Below, in pieces: positions 5,577 to 8,187 of a stretch of DNA of 8,187 bases. This DNA is from Spirochaetia bacterium (GTDB taxonomy: Bacteria; Spirochaetota; Spirochaetia; Treponematales; Breznakiellaceae). The notes under the pieces were generated by a model. The model had not been told where the DNA came from. It was given only the letters and a program-made list of their open reading frames with translations, and did no database searches. The translations under genes were made by a program, and so were the position numbers. Position 1 is the stretch's first letter. Every line of letters begins with the position of its first letter. The DNA lies in NCBI GenBank assembly GCA_026002025.1, contig BOAU01000085.1:1-8187 (forward strand), read 5' to 3'.

Positions 5577-7265
5577 TTAATAAATATCCAACTCCCCTGC
5601 CTCCTGCGGCTGTTTCTGGTCCGCCAAAATCAACTTTGCATATTGATCCGCCTCCGTCCCCCGGAGGCCTTTTGAGTGGGCTTCTCTGATGGCGTTTACC
5701 CATTGTGCGTCCTCTGCTTCCTGGTCTGTTTTTGGGGTTTCGGTTACAGGGTTACGTAAAAACCCTAAATTCTGATTTGCTCCTATAGAAACTTCTCGCG
5801 ATGGGGTTAAGTCTAAATTTGGGTTTTTTATGTAACCTTGTAACTTTCTCAAAAATATCCGTTTTGCTTTGCCGTCAATTTTTTTGACAGTTTCGATAAT
5901 TCCCCGCTTTTCAAGCTCGTTTGTGAAGTCTTTTGCCTTCATCGTCCGTCTTACACCCTGCTGATTCTCACACCAGAGCTGAAATCTGGCAAAAAATTCC
6001 GCTTTTGGTTCATATTCTGTCTTGGTAAACGCCTCGGTATCGTCAAGAAACTGTTTTATATAGTCCTGTCCATCAAAATATTCCTCAGTCGCCACATCAA
6101 TTGCCTTACAAGGCGGCATTTTCCGCCCATTCGCGTAATATTTCACCGCATACTCGATAAACAAATTAAGGATTTTCCCATATTCGGGTATAAAACGGGC
6201 CTCAAGTTCCGGGTCTTTGGTTTCGAACGTAGCATTAAAGGGGACCAGCCTAAACCGCTTCTTTTCCGATTTTCCAAAGCTGTCAATCGGAATTTTGTCG
6301 TTTGAAGCAATAAAAATCTTGCATTTTAATTTGCAGTCATAGGCGTCCATGCCCTTCTTCTCGATCCGTACAACATCCCCGTCCCCGGCAATGGACTTCA
6401 ATTCATCAAGGTTTAATTTCCCATGATCCGGCTTCAGGTCATACAAAATTGCCACACGCTTACCCGGTAGACCTGCCTTGTCAAAGCGGGACTGAACCCC
6501 ACGTTCTTTAATGACCAGGCTACGAGGCAGCGCCGTCGCATAGGTTCCTGCGGTACCTTGAAGAGTCCTCGACTTAGTACCTTTTCCATTGCTTCCATTT
6601 CCGAAATCGTTGGTTATAAGGTCGGCGGGATGTCCAAACAAAGCGGCCCCGCAGGCGGTTAAATTCCAGTCCAATAATTCCTGATCGTTACAGGTCGCCC
6701 ATCGCATAAACTTCATAAATTCTACCGGCTCCCCTGATTCCGGCTTCGCAGCGGCGGACATAGTAAACAAGTCGGCTGGTGTTGATGGCCGGCTACTGCC
6801 ATCGGTAGATACCGCGATCCCGGCACAGTTTATAACGCCGTCATCCGCGTCAAATTCTGCCGGAAGCATTGTGATCTCCGGTTCGTGGGTCATGGCTTCA
6901 ATAACTGATTTCTTGCGGGGTTGATTGCGGAAAAGACGATACTCGCGGTAGGCCTTATCCTGATCCATCACGGCAACGTAGACAATTTGCTCACCCAACA
7001 ATACTTCGTATTCCCGCATTACCTGGTATAAAACCGCTACTGCATGATCCGTCTGAAAGGCGCCGGTTATGCCGTTATAAACAAGCCATCCATGTGATGA
7101 GGTATGCCGCAACAGTCCCCCGGTACCGGCGGCTATCCATCGGCTTATACCGCTATCGGAATACAGATCCAGACTGATTTGACCTCCTTCCGTAAACACG
7201 TTTGGTACGGGATTTTTTCGAGCCAGGACGATAAGGGGTTTGGCAAGCGTTCTTACAGCGTCCAT
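5577..7265 (-). CDS. Phage/plasmid replicative helicase, D5/P4-type superfamily 3
   Basis: This 562-residue protein is the helicase half of a P4-alpha-like replication system. A D5_N-type segment starts near GWLVYN (59-64). The SF3 ATPase has Walker A GNGSNGKGTK at 222-231, a Walker B region VAILYDLKP at 271-279, sensor motif FIASNDKIP at 318-326 with the usual Asn, and basic KKRFRLVPF at 335-343. A winged-helix-like part lies at about 430-465. Walker B is unusual: it has YD where many relatives have two acidic residues. The N-terminus has neither an AEP nor a Toprim primase domain. The ATG at 7265 overlaps the CHC2 gene by 13 nt, with GAGGG just upstream. It is expected to form a hexamer and unwind the element's replication origin; about 100 C-terminal residues are not recognisable. 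Confidence 0.87.
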   Translation of the reverse strand: MDAVRTLAKPLIVLARKNPVPNVFTEGGQISLDLYSDSGISRWIAAGTGGLLRHTSSHGWLVYNGITGAFQTDHAVAVLYQVMREYEVLLGEQIVYVAVMDQDKAYREYRLFRNQPRKKSVIEAMTHEPEITMLPAEFDADDGVINCAGIAVSTDGSSRPSTPADLFTMSAAAKPESGEPVEFMKFMRWATCNDQELLDWNLTACGAALFGHPADLITNDFGNGSNGKGTKSRTLQGTAGTYATALPRSLVIKERGVQSRFDKAGLPGKRVAILYDLKPDHGKLNLDELKSIAGDGDVVRIEKKGMDAYDCKLKCKIFIASNDKIPIDSFGKSEKKRFRLVPFNATFETKDPELEARFIPEYGKILNLFIEYAVKYYANGRKMPPCKAIDVATEEYFDGQDYIKQFLDDTEAFTKTEYEPKAEFFARFQLWCENQQGVRRTMKAKDFTNELEKRGIIETVKKIDGKAKRIFLRKLQGYIKNPNLDLTPSREVSIGANQNLGFLRNPVTETPKTDQEAEDAQWVNAIREAHSKGLRGTEADQYAKLILADQKQPQEAGELDIY

Positions 7266-7795
7266 GCTTCCCTCTTCGGGGCCCAGGTCTCCATCCGCTT
7301 CTTTACGGTCATCCCCTTCGGTTTTTTCGGTTCCGCTTTCGCCGGCGTTTCCGCTTTATCCGGCAGCATAAAGAGCGCATGAAGCAGTGTTGCCTTGTAA
7401 TAGGCCGTTTCCATATCCCCGCTATCTATCGCCCTTGCGAACTCTTTAAGCAGTTCAGACCGAAACACCGCTGACTGCGAAAGTTTAATATCCACCCGCG
7501 GCTCTCCGGGTTTCCGTTTCGCCGGCTTCCATTCTGGCAGCCCCAGGGCTTTTTCAATGTCGTTGGTAATATCCCGGAAATGCTCTTTGTCATAAGGGAC
7601 GTTAAGAAGCGCCGCAGTGGCAGCGTAGATATCACCTGACCAGCCACAAACATGACAGTACAGGTAATCTGCATTAACCTGACAAGAAGGAGTATGATCA
7701 TCATGATCCAAACATTTGATAAACCCGTGTTCGTTTATCTCTATGCCCTTGGCTCCCAAATACTCACCAAGACGCGCCTTGATAGTATTATTCAT
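7253..7795 (-). CDS. CHC2 zinc-finger primase-like protein (no catalytic domain)
   Basis: This 180-residue protein has the DnaG-type CHC2 zinc finger near its N-terminus: C28-x2-H31, then C47-x2-C50, followed by GWSGD, which is typical after the last cysteine. In primases this finger binds the template DNA. The remaining 125 residues show no Toprim or AEP catalytic motifs, and end in a Lys/Pro/Glu-rich linker (PAKAEPKKPKG) and a basic C-terminus. The protein may thus provide template recognition for the helicase encoded next, whose gene it overlaps by 13 nt, with RNA or DNA synthesis by a host enzyme. Split CHC2 and D5 helicase genes are known in satellites and prophages. ATG 7795 has AAGGCGG about 6-9 nt upstream. 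An antisense RNA candidate faces its leader. Confidence 0.85.
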   Translation of the reverse strand: MNNTIKARLGEYLGAKGIEINEHGFIKCLDHDDHTPSCQVNADYLYCHVCGWSGDIYAATAALLNVPYDKEHFRDITNDIEKALGLPEWKPAKRKPGEPRVDIKLSQSAVFRSELLKEFARAIDSGDMETAYYKATLLHALFMLPDKAETPAKAEPKKPKGMTVKKRMETWAPKREAWTL

Positions 7796-7805
7796 ACGCG
7801 CCGCC

Positions 7806-7834
7806 TTGCATCTTCTGAGTAATTGTGCTATATT
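7806..7834 (+). promoter_or_regulatory. Plus-strand promoter for a small antisense RNA
   Basis: TTGCAT (7806-7811) and TATATT (7829-7834) are 17 nt apart, the optimal spacing. TGC precedes the -10 box, giving an extended -10 element. It is the best promoter match I found in the window, and it points against all surrounding genes. No plus-strand gene follows, only the terminator at 7857-7897. Start of transcription is expected at about 7840-7842. Confidence 0.6.
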
Positions 7835-7840
7835 CTAAGT

Positions 7841-7897
7841 ACCATTTCCCATTTATGCCGTTGCCCAGGTTCCCCGCCGGGTGACGGCCTTTTTTTT
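7841..7897 (+). ncRNA. Candidate antisense small RNA opposite the primase leader
   Basis: A transcript from the plus-strand promoter would be about 57 nt, ending in a hairpin and eight U residues. It lies wholly between the HTH gene and the CHC2 gene, so it is fully complementary to the leader of the replication mRNA, 45-100 nt before its start codon. The hairpin has a 12-nt loop (AGGTTCCCCGCC), and the mRNA forms the complementary loop, which would suit a kissing interaction as in plasmid copy-number RNAs. Phage P4 immunity also rests on a short RNA (CI) near its replication genes, but I see no sequence link. A 9-codon ORF (ATG 7855) lies inside the hairpin without a ribosome binding site. 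Confidence 0.5.
7857..7897 (+). terminator. Intrinsic terminator of the antisense RNA
   Basis: GCCGTTGCCC (7857-7866) pairs with GGGTGACGGC (7879-7888) over ten positions, including two G-U wobbles, around a 12-nt loop. One C and then T8 (7890-7897) follow. The wobbles are C-A mismatches on the minus strand, and no U-run follows there. The structure therefore works only for plus-strand transcription, although all recognised nearby genes lie on the other strand. Confidence 0.75.
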
Positions 7898-7900
7898 GAA

Positions 7901-8110
7901 TCATTGTCCACCGCCTACGGGGGGCAACTCTCCCTGACGGTTACGGAAAATAAAAGCGTCAAGATCTTCACGGCGGAAATAGAGCTTGCCGCCAGTCGGC
8001 CTAAAACATGGTATTTTACCCGACCTGGTTAACTGATAGAAGTACGATTTTTTAAAGTGCATGTATTCAGCAGCTTCACCAGTATCAAGTGGCGCTGACG
8101 TGATCTTCAT
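7901..8110 (-). CDS. Excisionase/AlpA-type helix-turn-helix regulator
   Basis: This 69-residue protein is a single MerR-like HTH_17 domain: LDTGEAAEYMHFKKSYFYQL at 8-27 is the helix-turn-helix with its recognition helix, and KIPCFRPTGGKLYFRREDLD at 32-51 is the wing and following helix typical of excisionases and AlpA-like activators. Such proteins bind DNA to direct excision or to switch on the operon of a prophage or satellite. The length is normal for the family. ATG 8110 has a strong GGAGGGG site just upstream. It is the first visible gene of the minus-strand set and precedes the replication genes after a 105-nt gap. Whether it is an excisionase, a transcription activator or both cannot be told from the sequence, and no integrase is in the window. 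Confidence 0.85.
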   Translation of the reverse strand: MKITSAPLDTGEAAEYMHFKKSYFYQLTRSGKIPCFRPTGGKLYFRREDLDAFIFRNRQGELPPVGGGQ

Positions 8111-8119
8111 TATCCCCTC

Positions 8120-8150
8120 CCATGAATTTGCTTTTCTTTGCTATTCATGG
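8120..8150. promoter_or_regulatory. Inverted repeat upstream of the HTH gene, possible operator
   Basis: CCATGAAT (8120-8127) and ATTCATGG (8143-8150) are perfect 8-bp inverted arms around 15 bases, ending 9 nt before the HTH start codon. On the minus strand a weak promoter (CAGACA, 17 nt, TATTAA, ending near 8152) lies directly upstream, so a bound protein could block transcription or the ribosome binding site next to it. The HTH protein itself or an off-window repressor could be the ligand. Confidence 0.4.
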
Positions 8151-8187
8151 TTTAATAATGGGATTTCTTTTATATGTCTGTATATTT

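Noticed and set aside
7855..7884. Nine-codon ORF within the antisense RNA as a leader peptide
   Set aside because: It has no Shine-Dalgarno sequence and lies completely in the terminator hairpin. A chance frame is more likely.
1..8187. tRNA genes, CRISPR arrays and attachment-site repeats
   Set aside because: I looked on both strands and saw no cloverleaf with tRNA signature bases, no regularly spaced repeats and no long direct repeat that could be an att site.

Overview
The window is a compact prophage or phage-satellite segment. Nearly every gene is on the minus strand, so the genes read from high to low coordinates. The phage part is moderately GC-rich, with tightly packed genes that overlap by 4-13 bases or sit a few bases apart. 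From about 115 to 1625 the composition turns AT-rich; this is an insertion carrying an IS1595-type transposase and pieces of other genes. The sequence shows a bacterial host, but I cannot assign a phylum with confidence.

In transcription order: (1) 8187-7901, a short AT-rich upstream region with an 8-bp inverted repeat, then a 69-aa MerR/excisionase-type HTH protein. (2) 7900-7796, a 105-nt gap that on the plus strand holds a well-formed promoter followed about 60 nt later by an intrinsic terminator, i.e. a candidate small antisense RNA opposite the leader of the replication operon. (3) 7795-5577, a CHC2 zinc-finger primase-like protein and a D5/P4-type superfamily 3 helicase with overlapping genes. 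(4) 5526-4964, two small unknown proteins overlapping by ATGA. (5) 4950-4687, an 87-aa ORF whose 3' half is also a three-way-junction RNA followed by a U-run. (6) 4690-3299, a tail-completion/minor-tail-like protein fused in frame to a Nu1-type terminase small subunit across a run of seven Gs. (7) 3302 to about 1620, a GpA-family terminase large subunit that loses its native C-terminus where the AT-rich DNA begins. (8) 1489-461, an intact IS1595/ISXO2-like transposase, then 3' and 5' remnants of two further reading frames; the second is the start of a DNA methyltransferase with a DPPY motif. (9) 79-1, the start of the next phage gene, running off the window.

HTH regulator, primase/helicase, small proteins, then packaging genes in one direction is the layout of small prophages and of P4-like or capsid-forming satellite elements. 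The HTH protein probably controls the element's entry into expression or excision. The zinc-finger protein and helicase would replicate it, and TerS/TerL would package it. The insertion removes much of the TerL nuclease domain, so this copy is probably packaging-defective unless complemented.

The main points for follow-up are the putative antisense RNA at 7841-7897, the structured RNA inside an ORF just before the packaging genes, and the G7 run. One G fewer there would give two genes joined by a perfect TAATG stop/start overlap.
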